Below are positions 7,931-18,512 of a stretch of 64,000 nucleotides of DNA, piece by piece. Within the stretch, counting starts at the first letter, position 1; every line of letters begins with the position of its first letter. The notes beneath the pieces were generated by a model that did not search any database, was not told the origin of the DNA, and worked only from the letters and a program-made list of their open reading frames with translations. This DNA is from Neorhizobium petrolearium. Lineage in GTDB: Bacteria > Pseudomonadota > Alphaproteobacteria > Rhizobiales > Rhizobiaceae. A program made the position numbers and the translations under genes. Where the stretch lies: NCBI RefSeq assembly GCF_017873175.1, contig NZ_JAGGJW010000001.1, forward strand, positions 682,001-746,000, written 5' to 3'.

Positions 7931-10900
7931 ATGAAGTTCACCAAGCTGCGCCTTATCGGATTCAAGTCCTTCGTCGAGCCGACGGAATTCATCATCGAGC
8001 GCGGGCTGACCGGTGTGGTCGGCCCGAACGGTTGCGGCAAGTCCAACCTTGTCGAAGCGCTGCGCTGGGTGATGGGCGAGAACTCCTACAAGAACATGCG
8101 TGCGTCCGGCATGGATGACGTGATCTTTTCCGGCTCCGGCAATCGCCCGGCCCGCAACACCGCTGAGGTCGGGCTTCATCTCGACAATTCCGACCGCACC
8201 GCGCCCGCGGCCTTCAACGATGCCGACGAAATCCAGGTAAGCCGTCGCATCGAGCGCGAATCCGGCTCCATCTATCGCATCAACGGCAAGGAGGCGCGCG
8301 CCAAGGACGTGCAGCTTCTCTTTGCCGATGCCTCGACCGGCGCGCGGTCGCCCTCCATGGTCGGGCAGGGCCGGATCGGCGAACTCATCCAGGCAAAACC
8401 CCAGGCTCGCCGCCAGCTCCTGGAAGAGGCGGCCGGCATTTCCGGCCTGCATTCCCGCCGTCACGAGGCGGAACTCAGGCTGCGCGCGGCAGAGGGCAAT
8501 CTCGAACGCTTGGACGACGTTCTGACCCAGCTCGAAACACAGATCGAAAGCCTGAAGCGTCAGGCTCGTCAGGCGAACCGCTTCAAGACGCTGTCGGCCG
8601 ATATCCGCGCCCGCGAGGCTATGCTGTTGCATATTCGCTGGGTGCAGGCAAAGGAGGCGGAAGGTGAAGCGGAAAGCGCGCTCAACCAGGTGACGGCCAT
8701 TGTCGCAGAGAAGGCGCAGGCGCAGATGGAGGCGGCCAAGAGCCAGGCCGTCGCAAGTCTCAAGCTGCCGGAGCTGCGCGAGGAGGAGGCGAAAGCCGGC
8801 GCGGCCCTGCAGCGCATCCAGATCGCCCGCGGGCAACTGGAGGAGGAGGCAAACCGGCTCTTGAAGCGTCGTGACGAGCTTACGCGGAGGCTCGCTCAGC
8901 TCGGAGAGGACATCCGTCGCGAGGAGCAGCTCGCCGCCGACAATGCCGTCTTCCTTGAAAAGCTGGACCAGGAGGAAGCCGAACTTAGCGATATGCTGGC
9001 CGATTCCGGCCTGGAAGCGGACGAATTGCGCGAGGCCTTCGAAACGGCCGCCGCGGCACTCGCCGAAAATGAAAAGCTGTTTTCCGCCATCACCGCGGAG
9101 CGCGCAGAAGCTGCCGCTGGCCGCAATCAGCTCGAACGGCTGATCCGCGATCTCGCCGAACGCCGCCAGCGTCTCGACCGGCAGCTTGCCGATGCGACCG
9201 CTGAGCTTGACGCCATCAACGAACGTCTCTCCGGTCTCGATGATCCTGCCGAGAAGCGTGAAGCGGTGGAGGCGGCGGAGATTGCGGTCGAGGAGGCTGC
9301 GGTGATCGTTGAGGAGGTGGAAGCCGCACTTGCTTCCGCTAGATCCAATGAACAGATGGCCCGGGGACCAGTGGATGCCGCCCGTTCGGCGCTCAACGCG
9401 CTGGAGACCGAAGCGCGCACCATTTCGAAAATGCTGGCCGCCGGCGCCGCTTCCGGCGATTTCGTCGCAGTTGCGGAAATGATCCGCGTCGATCGCGGAT
9501 ACGAAGCTGCACTTGGCGCCGTACTCGGCGACGATCTTGAAAGCCCGATCGACAGTTCTGCGCCGACCTACTGGTCACTGAACGGCGATGGCTCCGGCGA
9601 TCCGGCTCTGCCGCGTGGCGCAGAACCGCTGATCGCCCGTGTGACCGCGCCGCCGGAACTCTCCCGTCGCCTCGCGCAGATCGGCATTGTTGCCGAAGTG
9701 GACGCGCATCGCCTGATGCGTGAGCTCGCGCCCGGCCAGCGGCTGGTGACCAGGGAAGGTGGTGTCTATCGCTGGGACGGGCATGTGACCGGTTCCGAAG
9801 CGCCGGGCGCTGCAGCGCTCAGGCTTTCCCAGAAGAACCGGTTGTCGGAACTGGAAGCGGAGATCGACGAGGCCCGCATCCTGCTCTCGGAGGCCGAAGT
9901 GGCGCTTGCCTCGGCTGCCGCCGAGATCGGCGCAAGGGAACGGCAGCTCAACGACGCCCGCGACCGCAACCGGCTTGCCGCCCGACGGCTCACCGAAGCG
10001 CGCGACGCGCTGGCCGCCGCAGAGCGCGCCGCCGGTGATCTGATGCGCCGCCGCGATGTCGCCACCGAAGCCGTGAACCAGCTCAACACGCAGATCGAGG
10101 ATATCGGCCTGCAGGAGGAGAACGCCAGGGTCGAGCTTGAAGATGCGCCGGATATTTCCGGCATCGACAACCGGCTTCGCGAACAGCAGGCGGTGGTGGC
10201 GACCGATCGCGGCCTGCTTGCCGAGGCGCGTGCCCGCTACGAGGGTCTGAGCCGCGAGACCGAGGCTCGCAAGCGCCGGCTTGCCGCGATTGCGCAGGAG
10301 CGCGCCTCCTGGACGGCGCGGGCGACGAGTGCTGCCGATCATATTGCAAGCCTGCGTGAGCGCGAAGAGGAGGCCCGCGAGGAGATCGTTGACCTTGAGG
10401 CCGCCCCCGAAGAGTTCGATGACAAGCGGCGTGCGCTGCTCAACGAATTGCAGAAGGCGGAGGAGGCCCGTCGCACCGCCGCCGATCGGCTGGCCGAAGC
10501 CGAAACCCGCCAGCGCGAGGCGGATCGGATTGCCGCGATCGCTCTTTCCGAGCTTGCCGAAGCGCGCGAAAAGCGCGGCAGGGCCGAAGAACGCCTGGTG
10601 TCGGCTGCCGAGAAGCGTCACGAGAGCGAGCAGCGGATCCGCGAGACTTTGAATGTCGCACCACATGAGGTGCTTCGGCTTGCAGGCATCAGGCCCGAGG
10701 CGCCGATGCCCGATATCCGCGAGATCGAGCGCGAGGTCGATCGGTTGCGGATGGAGCGCGAGCGGCTCGGCGCCGTCAACCTGCGCGCCGACGAGGAGCA
10801 GAAGGAACTGTCCGACAAGCTCGATATACTGATGCGCGAGCGTGCCGACGTCATCGATGCGATCCGCAAGCTGCGCGGCGCGATCCAGAGCCTCAACCGC

Positions 10901-11392
10901 GAAGGCCGCGAGCGCCTGCTGGCCGCTTTCGATGTGGTCAATGCCGAGTTCCAGCGGCTCTTTACCCACCTGTTCGGCGGCGGCACCGCCGAACTGCAGC
11001 TGATCGAATCGGATGATCCGCTCGAAGCTGGTCTTGAGATCCTTGCCCGTCCGCCAGGCAAGAAGCCGCAGACCATGACGTTGCTTTCCGGCGGGGAGCA
11101 GGCTCTGACCGCCATGGCGCTCATCTTCGCCGTCTTCCTCACCAACCCGGCGCCGATCTGCGTATTGGACGAAGTGGATGCGCCGCTGGACGACCACAAC
11201 GTGGAGCGCTACTGCAACCTTATGGATGAAATGGCGGCCTCCACGGAAACCCGCTTTGTCATCATCACCCACAACCCGATCACCATGGCCCGCATGAACA
11301 GGCTCTTCGGCGTCACGATGGCCGAACAGGGGGTCTCCCAGCTCGTATCCGTCGATCTGCAGACAGCAGAACTGATGCGTGAGGCGAGTTGA
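7931..11392 (+). CDS. smc: Chromosome segregation ATPase SMC
   Basis: A 1153-residue condensin ATPase. The Walker A GPNGCGKSNLVEALRW is at residues 32-47, the Q-loop GMDDVIFSGS follows near 63-72, and the first coiled coil runs from about 165 to 500. The hinge lies around 500-640 (VAVAEMIRVDRGYEAALGAVLG then GGVYRWDG), the return coiled coil about 650-1000, and the C-terminal head holds LLSGGEQALTAMALIFA and Walker B ICVLDEVDAPLDDHN. It folds newly replicated chromosomes together with ScpA/ScpB. Length and order are normal. No strong terminator directly follows; the nearest is 180 bases downstream. Confidence 0.97.
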   Translation: MKFTKLRLIGFKSFVEPTEFIIERGLTGVVGPNGCGKSNLVEALRWVMGENSYKNMRASGMDDVIFSGSGNRPARNTAEVGLHLDNSDRTAPAAFNDADEIQVSRRIERESGSIYRINGKEARAKDVQLLFADASTGARSPSMVGQGRIGELIQAKPQARRQLLEEAAGISGLHSRRHEAELRLRAAEGNLERLDDVLTQLETQIESLKRQARQANRFKTLSADIRAREAMLLHIRWVQAKEAEGEAESALNQVTAIVAEKAQAQMEAAKSQAVASLKLPELREEEAKAGAALQRIQIARGQLEEEANRLLKRRDELTRRLAQLGEDIRREEQLAADNAVFLEKLDQEEAELSDMLADSGLEADELREAFETAAAALAENEKLFSAITAERAEAAAGRNQLERLIRDLAERRQRLDRQLADATAELDAINERLSGLDDPAEKREAVEAAEIAVEEAAVIVEEVEAALASARSNEQMARGPVDAARSALNALETEARTISKMLAAGAASGDFVAVAEMIRVDRGYEAALGAVLGDDLESPIDSSAPTYWSLNGDGSGDPALPRGAEPLIARVTAPPELSRRLAQIGIVAEVDAHRLMRELAPGQRLVTREGGVYRWDGHVTGSEAPGAAALRLSQKNRLSELEAEIDEARILLSEAEVALASAAAEIGARERQLNDARDRNRLAARRLTEARDALAAAERAAGDLMRRRDVATEAVNQLNTQIEDIGLQEENARVELEDAPDISGIDNRLREQQAVVATDRGLLAEARARYEGLSRETEARKRRLAAIAQERASWTARATSAADHIASLREREEEAREEIVDLEAAPEEFDDKRRALLNELQKAEEARRTAADRLAEAETRQREADRIAAIALSELAEAREKRGRAEERLVSAAEKRHESEQRIRETLNVAPHEVLRLAGIRPEAPMPDIREIEREVDRLRMERERLGAVNLRADEEQKELSDKLDILMRERADVIDAIRKLRGAIQSLNREGRERLLAAFDVVNAEFQRLFTHLFGGGTAELQLIESDDPLEAGLEILARPPGKKPQTMTLLSGGEQALTAMALIFAVFLTNPAPICVLDEVDAPLDDHNVERYCNLMDEMAASTETRFVIITHNPITMARMNRLFGVTMAEQGVSQLVSVDLQTAELMREAS

Positions 11393-11574
11393 GCAATTTA
11401 CCGAATTTCATAAAAATGCTCACGATTACGTAGAATCACCCATATGGGGGATGCAATTTTTCGGTTATTAGTGTCTTGTGATCGTGGATTTCGAATAAAT
11501 GTCGTCCTTTGGCGTTAAGCGAGGAACGGCGATCGAGTTTCCTACCCCCCGTCCGGGTTTCCTGTCCTGGGCGG

Positions 11575-11624
11575 AAAGCTTTGCGGGGCCGCCTGTGATC
11601 CGGCCCCGCAAAGCTTTGTTTTTT
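11575..11624 (+). terminator. Strong rho-independent terminator between smc and ppdK
   Basis: AAAGCTTTGCGGGGCCG (11575-11591) is a perfect 17-base complement of 11601-11617, with a nine-base loop, and six T follow at 11619-11624. The stop of smc is about 180 bases earlier. The terminator may end a long smc 3' untranslated region or a small RNA encoded in 11400-11620; no protein-coding gene is visible there. Confidence 0.85.
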
Positions 11625-11662
11625 GGGGTGGCCCTGCACCCTCCTTTAACGCTCTCGTCATC

Positions 11663-11687
11663 GATTATGTTGCGACGCAACATAATC
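11663..11687. promoter_or_regulatory. Perfect 25-base palindrome upstream of ppdK
   Basis: GATTATGTTGCG (11663-11674) and CGCAACATAATC (11676-11687) are exact inverted copies around a single A. It lies 78 bases before the ppdK ATG and after the terminator, where an operator would be expected. It has no T-run and is not a terminator. The one-base centre is typical of a dimeric repressor site (LacI or GntR type); the regulator is not identified. Confidence 0.65.
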
Positions 11688-11764
11688 CTGCCTTCATCCG
11701 TTCCCAAACCATCATAAAACTTGTAGTTATTGCAAAAAGAGACTGCGTTGGGGTGGAGAGCAGT

Positions 11765-14433
<2,669 letters not shown>

Positions 14434-14437
<4 letters not shown>

Positions 14438-14865
14438 ATCCGATAACGGTCCTGTCCGTGCCCGTCTTCAGCACGCTCTGCAACGAAGGGTTTCGGCTGC
14501 GCCGCGAAGTCTTCATCGTCGAGCAGAACGTCCCCGCCGACATGGAGTTCGATGCGGACGACCTGACGGCGTTTCATTTCGTCGCCGTCGTGTCGGGCGA
14601 GGTCTGCGGCACGCTGCGCGTCATCCATGCGGACGATTCCGTCAGGATCGGTCGGGTGGTGGTGAGCCTTCCCTGGCGCGGCAAGGGTGTCGCAAGCGCC
14701 ATGATCCGCCACGCAATGGAAGCGCACAGGGATGTGCGCGGCAACCGCTTCTATCTGACGGCGCAGAGCGACAAGACGGCCATGTACGAGCGATTCGGCT
14801 TTAAGATCCATGGCGACGAGTTCTTCGAAGTCGGTATCCCGCATTACGAGATGCGGAATTTCTGA
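14434..14865 (+). CDS. GNAT-family N-acetyltransferase
   Basis: A 143-residue acetyltransferase of the ElaA/YjdJ-like GNAT branch. It has FRLRREVFIVEQNVPADMEFD near residues 15-35, typical of this branch, a beta4 strand RIGRVVVSLPWRGKGVASAMI with the acetyl-CoA pyrophosphate loop near 70-90, and FYLTAQSDKTAMYERFGF near the C-terminus. Its ATG overlaps the ppdK stop by four bases, so it is translationally coupled to ppdK. The acceptor substrate is unknown; whether it acts on PpdK is only a guess from position. Confidence 0.9.
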
Positions 14866-14941
14866 CATTCCCGTCTGTCTCGGTTATGTTCCACCGCGAT
14901 ACCGGCGTAAGGTCGGCCCGGCCTGGATACGCGTCGACCAC

Positions 14942-15208
14942 CTATTTCCGCTCGACGATCACCCGGCGCTCGACCACCATCGGGCTCCACATCATCGAAC
15001 TGCTGCGGATCTGGAAGGCGCGGGATTCGGCGCGGCGGTCGAGTTCCAGGTCGAGCATGCAGCGGGCCATCGCCTCCGTGCCGCGCCGGAAGCCGTAGCC
15101 GGCGCAGGTATTCTCGTCTGCCGCGCGGCGTTCCTCGGGCGTCATGGTCTGGCAGGCCGCAAGCGGACCGGCAAGCACGGCAAGCACAACGAGGCGGTAA
15201 AGACGCAT
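14942..15208 (-). CDS. Small putative lipoprotein
   Basis: An 88-residue protein with an N-terminal leader MRLYRLVVLAVLAGPLAACQ, whose LAAC forms a lipobox. The mature part begins with a TMTPEERRAADENTC segment and has two further cysteines (CAGYGF, ARCMLDL), a pattern recurring in small rhizobial lipoproteins. It probably sits in the periplasmic leaflet of a membrane. No function is recognisable. GGGAGTTCC stands just before the start as a possible ribosome site. Confidence 0.75.
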   Translation of the reverse strand: MRLYRLVVLAVLAGPLAACQTMTPEERRAADENTCAGYGFRRGTEAMARCMLDLELDRRAESRAFQIRSSSMMWSPMVVERRVIVERK

Positions 15209-15300
15209 GGCAGGAACTCCCTTTCAGTAGCCGAGTGCGAATCTGAGGATTCCATTCCGGGCCGAGCTGTTTTACACATGAAAGCATGACGCCCGGAAGT

Positions 15301-15313
15301 GGAAACCGTTTCC
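15301..15313. promoter_or_regulatory. LacI-like palindrome GGAAAC-C-GTTTCC
   Basis: GGAAACCGTTTCC is a perfect 13-base dyad inside a larger one, CCCGGAA...TTCCGGG (15292-15316). It lies in the 196-base gap between the lipoprotein and DUF1499 genes, about 90 bases from each start. It resembles LacI-family operators but could also be a hairpin. No adjacent LacI gene exists. Confidence 0.35.
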
Positions 15314-15404
15314 GGGATAACGACATGCGCAGAGACAAGATCCGAGACGCACAACGTGTATATGAGTACCCGCTGTGCTTTTGCCATGGAGCCTGCCCGA
15401 TCCG

Positions 15405-16298
15405 ATGACCGTCCGTTTCGTCCGGCCCGTTTCCCATTCGGCCTATGCCGCCCGCAGGCTCGGCCTTTCGGCGCTCATGCTCTTCGTCATTGCGGTGCTG
15501 GCGCATCGCCTCGGTCCGCTGACGACCCCGGATTTCCTGTCGCTGACCTTTCTTTCGGCGGCGATCGCCGCGGTGTCGGTGCCGTTCTCGCTGATCGGCC
15601 TCGCCCGTCTCTGGCAGGTGGGCGCGGAAGGCGGCGTCGCGGCCGGCAAGGGACTCTTCTACGCAGCCATTCCGCTTGGGGTCGTGGCAACCGGCGCTTT
15701 CTATTATTACACCTTGCCGGCCCTCCATGACATCTCGACCGACCTTGCCGATCCGCCGCCCTGGGTTGTCGAGCCGCAGGCGAGGCAGCAATGGCTGCCG
15801 CGGATCGATGCCATCACGCCGGCCGACCGCCGCGCCCAGTTCTCCGCCTATCCCGGGCTGACCGGCCGGCGCTACGAGGGAGCGCTCGACCGCGTCTACG
15901 AGGGCGTGCAGAAGGCGGTGCTTTCCGCCCGCATCTCGATCACCAGGAAGGAAGGCGTCGAACTGGTCGAGCCTGATATCGCCGAACGCCCGGCGCCCGA
16001 GGACGAGCAGGCACCCGTGCCGGATTTGGCGCCGATCCCGCTGCCGCGACCGGAGCCGCTGCTTTCCCCCATCTTCGGCAATGCCAGCGATGTCCTCTTG
16101 CAGGGCGAGACCCGCACGCTGGTTCTGGGGCTTCGTTTCGATCTCGTCATCCGTCTGCGGGAAGATGCCGAAACCACCTCGGTCGATATCCGCGTCGCGT
16201 CCCGCTACGGCCCGCACGATCTTGGCATGGGCGAGGCGATTGCCGAGGATTTCCTCGACCGGCTCGATACGGAACTTCTAGGCATCGCCGGGAACTAA
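15405..16298 (+). CDS. DUF1499 family membrane-anchored protein
   Basis: A 297-residue protein with three N-terminal hydrophobic segments (about residues 20-40, 48-70 and 82-105) followed by a periplasmic or cytosolic DUF1499 domain. The domain's typical parts are ITPADRRAQFSAYPGLTGRRYEGALDRVY near 140-168 and DIRVASRYGPHDLGMG near 260-275. ATG at 15405 is preferred to a GTG 30 bases earlier. Function is unknown. Its stop overlaps the end of the convergent MBL-fold gene by four bases. Confidence 0.85.
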   Translation: MTVRFVRPVSHSAYAARRLGLSALMLFVIAVLAHRLGPLTTPDFLSLTFLSAAIAAVSVPFSLIGLARLWQVGAEGGVAAGKGLFYAAIPLGVVATGAFYYYTLPALHDISTDLADPPPWVVEPQARQQWLPRIDAITPADRRAQFSAYPGLTGRRYEGALDRVYEGVQKAVLSARISITRKEGVELVEPDIAERPAPEDEQAPVPDLAPIPLPRPEPLLSPIFGNASDVLLQGETRTLVLGLRFDLVIRLREDAETTSVDIRVASRYGPHDLGMGEAIAEDFLDRLDTELLGIAGN

Positions 16299-17206
16299 AC
16301 CAGCCGATATGCGCCAGAGAGCGAGGGCGGGCCTTCGGTCGCCACCCGGCCTTTCTCAATGAGGTCTTCCAGATGCGCGAGCACGGAGAGTGCCGCGGCA
16401 CCATGCAGGCGCGGATCGGTGCTGGCATAGATCACCCTCACCATGTCGGATATCAGCCGGTCGCCCGCCCGGATGCGTTCCAGGACGGCGCGTTCGCGCA
16501 TGCGGCGATGGGTCCGCAGGCCGCGCAGGAAGGAGGCAGGTTCCTTCACGGGTCCGCCGTGGCCAGGGAGGAATATGCGGTCCTCCCGCTCCAGGAGCTT
16601 CTCGATCGAGGCCATGAAATCCGCCATGGAACCGTCAGGCGGCGCGACGATCGTGGTCGCCCAGGCCATCACATGGTCGGCGGAGAAAAGCACGCCCGTG
16701 CCCTGGAGCGCGAAGGCCGCGTGATTGGCCGTGTGGCCGGGCGTATGGACGGCGGCGAGCGCCCAGCCGTCTCCCTCGATGATCTCGCCGTCCGCAACCG
16801 CGATATCCGGCACGAAGCCGGTATCCGAGCTTTCCGCGAACGGGTTCACCTCGCCCGCATGCAGCGGCCTTGCGGCGCGGTGCGGCCCTTCCGCGACGGT
16901 CAGCGCGCCGGTCGCATCCTTGAGCCGCCGGGCGAGGGGCGAATGGTCGCGATGGGTGTGGCTGACGAAGATATGGGTGACCTCGCGGCCCCTGAGCGCG
17001 GCCATCAGCGCGTCGAAGTGCGCGTCGTTTTCCGGACCCGGATCGATGACTGCAACCGAGGAACGACCGACGATATAGGTATTGGTGCCGTGGAAGGTGA
17101 ATGGCGAGGGGTTGTTGACGGTGAGCCGCTGCACGCCGTCGGCCGCGGGCACGGCCATGCCGTAGGCTGGCGAAAATTCCATGTCGAAAGTGAGGTCCTC
17201 TGCCAT
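16295..17206 (-). CDS. MBL-fold metallo-hydrolase
   Basis: A 303-residue metallo-beta-lactamase-fold hydrolase. The metal-binding motif SHTHRDHSPLA is near residues 87-97, further ligands are in VHTPGHTANHAAF near 160-172 and the final His is in LPGHGGPV near 225. The glyoxalase-II/LACTB2-like layout (GTNTYIVG near 42-49, C-terminal helical tail with GAALSVLAHLEDLIEKGRV) suggests a thioester or RNA-type hydrolase. A start at 17206 (MAEDLTFD) is preferred; an upstream in-frame start would add 24 residues of unlikely composition. Confidence 0.88.
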   Translation of the reverse strand: MAEDLTFDMEFSPAYGMAVPAADGVQRLTVNNPSPFTFHGTNTYIVGRSSVAVIDPGPENDAHFDALMAALRGREVTHIFVSHTHRDHSPLARRLKDATGALTVAEGPHRAARPLHAGEVNPFAESSDTGFVPDIAVADGEIIEGDGWALAAVHTPGHTANHAAFALQGTGVLFSADHVMAWATTIVAPPDGSMADFMASIEKLLEREDRIFLPGHGGPVKEPASFLRGLRTHRRMRERAVLERIRAGDRLISDMVRVIYASTDPRLHGAAALSVLAHLEDLIEKGRVATEGPPSLSGAYRLV

Positions 17207-17360
17207 GCCGGCCCCGGCGCTTGCCTGATTTTCCGATCTGTTCCGAAACGCTCTAGCACCGCTTCTGCTGCGGCGCATTCAAAAACAGCCATCGGAAAAT
17301 CGGAAAAATCGCAAAGTTAGACGTTGAGGGGGCGAGAAAGCTTTGCTACAGCAGGCCCGC

Positions 17361-17389
17361 TTGTCCGGGCGGTTTTATACCGATATATC
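17361..17389 (+). promoter_or_regulatory. Sigma-70 promoter of tRNA-Gln
   Basis: TTGTCC (17361-17366) and TATATC (17384-17389) are separated by 17 bases and end 10 bases before the mature tRNA start. Spacing and position fit a housekeeping promoter. Confidence 0.55.
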
Positions 17390-17399
17390 GCCCGGGCGT

Positions 17400-17474
17400 T
17401 GGGGCGTAGCCAAGCGGTAAGGCAGCGGTTTTTGGTACCGCCATCCCCTGGTTCGAATCCAGGCGCCCCAGCCA
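17400..17474 (+). tRNA. tRNA-Gln (anticodon TTG)
   Basis: A 75-base cloverleaf. The acceptor stem TGGGGCG pairs with CGCCCCA, the anticodon stem GCGGT/ACCGC encloses the loop TTTTGGT with anticodon TTG, and the T-arm CCTGG-TTCGAAT-CCAGG is followed by the encoded GCCA end. No integrase gene or repeated 3' tRNA end is nearby, so it is not a used attachment site here. Confidence 0.97.
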
Positions 17475-17532
17475 CGCTTTGTTTGGCCTGTTATGCTCGA
17501 CCTAGTCCTGCATCAGGCGTGCTCGGATATAC

Positions 17533-18282
17533 TCATTTCCGGGCAAGCGCGTCGAGGAGCTGGCTGGTATTGTCGATCGAGAACTGCACCCGTTCGCCGG
17601 GCCACACCGTTTCCGAATAGGCGATCGGCGTTCCCTTCATGTCGACATCCACTTTTTTCAGCGCGATGATCGGCTGGGATATGTCCTGGGAAAGCTGGCG
17701 CGCCTCCTCGGGCGTCGGCAGCCGCACCAGGATGTCGGTCCGCAGGCGGATGTAATCGGGAACGCCGTATTCCGCGAGGATCACGCTGACGCTCCGTCCG
17801 CTGCGCCTTGCCTTGTCGAAGCCCGGAAAGCGGCGGACGGGATAATAGGCGTCGGAAAGGTTGATCGGCTCCTCGTCGGCAAAGCCGCGCCGGACGATGT
17901 GATAGACCGGCTCGCCGCGCGGCAGCCGGAGCGCTTCGGCAACGGCGGCCGAAGCGGCGATCTCCTCCTCGCGCACGGCCTGGCCGAAGGGTTCGCGCCC
18001 CTGGTCGAGCAGGTTCTGGGAAAAGCGGGTCCGCTCGGAAAGGCGGTATTCCAGGCGCCCGTCCCGCACGAAGGTCCCCCGGCCCTGTTCGACCTGCACC
18101 AGCCCGCGGCTCTGGAGGCTGGACATGGCGCGCCGGATCGTGTGACGCCCGACGCCGAAGCGCTCCATGAGCTCGGCCTCCTTCGGAAGCTGCGTCTGGG
18201 GCGAAAGCCGGCCGGCCAATATATCCTCGGCGATATCCTCCTCGACCTGCTGCCACTGCCCGTGCGGGGATTTCTTCTCCAT
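17533..18282 (-). CDS. GntR-family (HutC/PhnF-type, UTRA domain) transcriptional regulator
   Basis: A regulator of about 249 residues. The N-terminal GntR winged helix spans residues 8-75, with ELMERFGVGRHTIRRAMSSL as the recognition helix and GLVQVEQGRGTFV as the wing. The C-terminal UTRA ligand domain includes RGEPVYHIVRRGFADEEPIN and ends in IALKKVDVDMKGTPIAYSET. UTRA regulators sense small metabolites such as sugar phosphates. MEKKSPHGQW (18282) is the favoured start, since a longer version would run into the palindrome at 18310. It is divergent from the ABC importer and most likely controls it. Confidence 0.9.
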   Translation of the reverse strand: MEKKSPHGQWQQVEEDIAEDILAGRLSPQTQLPKEAELMERFGVGRHTIRRAMSSLQSRGLVQVEQGRGTFVRDGRLEYRLSERTRFSQNLLDQGREPFGQAVREEEIAASAAVAEALRLPRGEPVYHIVRRGFADEEPINLSDAYYPVRRFPGFDKARRSGRSVSVILAEYGVPDYIRLRTDILVRLPTPEEARQLSQDISQPIIALKKVDVDMKGTPIAYSETVWPGERVQFSIDNTSQLLDALARK

Positions 18283-18309
18283 GTCCTGCCTGTCCGATTC
18301 GGCTCGTGT

Positions 18310-18319
18310 CATTCGAATG
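18310..18319. promoter_or_regulatory. Operator-like palindrome, copy 1
   Basis: CATTCGAATG is a perfect 10-base palindrome just upstream of the GntR start, extended as ATTCGAATGTTCGATA. An identical CATTCGAATG recurs at 18489-18498 before the binding-protein gene. Paired copies next to both divergent starts fit autoregulation plus control of the importer. Confidence 0.55.
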
Positions 18320-18488
18320 TTCGATACCTTCGGGATGATCGGGTTGCAACCACGGCCGCCGGTCACTCTTCTGTCATCCGCCAGTCAGGAGCGGACGATA
18401 GAATTGGAAATATCGGCCATGAAAGCGGCGGAACTTCATACAGGTGTCACCGATCGACGCTACCGAGATATTCGGATGTTTCGAATTA

Positions 18489-18498
18489 CATTCGAATG
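18489..18498. promoter_or_regulatory. Operator-like palindrome, copy 2
   Basis: The second CATTCGAATG is 15 bases before the binding-protein ATG. A related sequence, ATTCGGATGTTTCGAAT, lies just before it at 18471-18487, so the site may be a double one. Occupancy here would cover the leader of the ABC-importer mRNA. Confidence 0.55.
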
Positions 18499-18512
18499 AT
18501 ATGGAGCGAAAA

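Noticed and set aside
17400..17474. tRNA-Gln as an attachment site of an integrated element
   Set aside because: No integrase, no repeated tRNA 3' end, and flanking genes are ordinary chromosomal ones.
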